NCBI GenBank assembly: GCA_934647145.1
Contig: CAKUFB010000205.1
Span: 1 to 5,075, forward strand
Length of the DNA: 5,075 nucleotides
Direction of reading: 5' to 3'
Source of the DNA: an uncultured Clostridia bacterium
Lineage (GTDB): Bacteria > Bacillota > Clostridia > Christensenellales > Aristaeellaceae
Shown here: positions 4,893-5,075 of the stretch, one piece after another
Position numbering within the stretch: position 1 is the stretch's first letter
Layout: each line of letters begins with the position of its first letter
Program-made: the position numbers and the translations under genes
Notes under the pieces: generated by a model
Seen by the model: the letters and a program-made list of their open reading frames with translations, nothing else
What the model was told of the DNA's origin: nothing
The model's database searches: none

Positions 4893-4968
4893 GTCGGCCC
4901 TGCCGACCGGCAGCGAGTGGCAGTCGGCCCTGCCGACCGGTAGTAGATGGGTGTCGGCAACGCCGACA
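4893..4968. repeat. Three mini-hairpins at 30-base pitch
   Basis: GTCGGC-CCT-GCCGAC at 4893-4907 and 4923-4937, then TGTCGGC-AAC-GCCGACA at 4952-4968. The GTCGGC starts are at 4893, 4923 and 4953. Spacers between them (such as CGGCAGCGAGTGG and CGGTAGTAGATGG) are related but diverging, so the palindromes are better kept than the linkers. Confidence 0.85.
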
Positions 4969-4971
4969 TGA

Positions 4972-4995
4972 GTTTTCCGGGAAGTCCCGGAAAAC
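4972..4995. repeat. 10-bp perfect hairpin GTTTTCCGGG-AAGT-CCCGGAAAAC
   Basis: Arms are 4972-4981 and 4986-4995 with a 4-nt loop. It closes the first 171-bp unit. Only one copy is inside the window. It may take the place held by the AATCCGC hairpin in front of module copy 6, since each lies immediately upstream of a module. Confidence 0.8.
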
Positions 4996-4998
4996 CAA

Positions 4999-5055
4999 AG
5001 ACTTCGGGAAGTTCAATTTATGCTTCCCGAAGTCGTCGACAGAATCGGCGGCAGC
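4999..5055 (+). repeat. Conserved-loop hairpin module, copy 7
   Basis: Arms 5000-5011 and 5023-5034 with loop TTCAATTTATG, identical to copy 6, but the CGCA flank is replaced by CCAA next to the GTTTTCCGGG hairpin. The sequence after it repeats the first unit up to the window end. Confidence 0.9.
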
Positions 5056-5075
5056 AACCGGCCGTCGGCCCTGCC

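Larger units (their letters stand above)
4828..5075 (+). repeat. 171-bp tandem array, second unit cut by window end
   Basis: 4828-4904 is identical over 77 bases to 4999-5075, a shift of 171. Unit order: module hairpin, GTCGAC linker, three mini-hairpins at a 30-base pitch, and the GTTTTCCGGG hairpin. Perfect identity suggests recent duplication or active homogenisation. The array clearly continues past base 5075. Confidence 0.9.

Noticed and set aside
4893..4968. CRISPR-like array (30-base period)
   Set aside because: The repeated part is a short palindrome, spacers are related to one another rather than unique, there are only three units, and no cas gene is in the window.
4789..4971. Plus-strand open frame of 60 codons with a ten-residue repeat (SALPTGSxW)
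   Set aside because: The periodicity is explained by the 30-base pitch of the palindromes, which is divisible by three. No ribosome binding site is seen, and conservation lies in the stems rather than in codon positions.

Overview
The window looks like a chromosomal segment of a GC-rich Firmicute, probably a gut-type member of the class Clostridia. That placement rests on three things: the tail of lepA and a complete hemW in the same orientation (a gene pair often linked in Firmicutes), a BspA-like leucine-rich-repeat lipoprotein, and intergenic dyad repeats of the CTCCCC-TGAAA-GGGGAG type that I associate with gut clostridia. The taxonomic call is inference; no rRNA or other phylogenetic marker is complete here.

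Layout, all genes on the + strand: 1-204 is the 3' end of lepA (elongation factor 4). 205-635 is a repeat-filled gap. 636-2117 encodes a secreted, probably membrane-anchored PIG-L/LmbE-type deacetylase. 2118-2661 is a second repeat-filled gap. 2662-3312 encodes a small LRR_5 lipoprotein, followed after one base by hemW (3314-4408), whose ribosome binding site lies in the last codons of the lipoprotein gene. 4409-5075 is a third repeat-filled gap that runs off the window. About 1.64 kb of the 5.08 kb (32%) is non-coding, unusually high for a bacterium.

The genes are individually recognisable. lepA and hemW are housekeeping genes (translation, heme trafficking). The deacetylase and the LRR lipoprotein act at the cell surface and appear to be intercalated between them. 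No functional link among the four is shown by the sequence, apart from likely translational coupling of the lipoprotein gene with hemW.

The striking content is in the gaps. They hold a modular system of palindromes with a fixed grammar. (i) A ~60-nt module occurs seven times: a 12-bp stem around an 11-nt loop (TTCAATTTATG or a variant), flanked by CGCA and by GTCGAYAGAAYC-GGCGGCAGC. The stem sequence is swapped between copies while pairing is kept. (ii) Fifteen-base mini-hairpins of form NNNGGC-loop-GCCNNN occur eleven times with compensating outer pairs. (iii) AATCCGC-headed perfect hairpins occur three times, always between a module and a mini-hairpin. (iv) A separate double-stem dyad family ending in GAGGGGTTC-like sequence occurs four times. 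In the gaps before and after the deacetylase gene the modules point to the minus strand; after hemW they point to the plus strand and become a 171-bp tandem array continuing beyond the window. The function is unknown. Structured RNA, cruciform or protein-binding sites, or REP-like mobile palindromes are all open.
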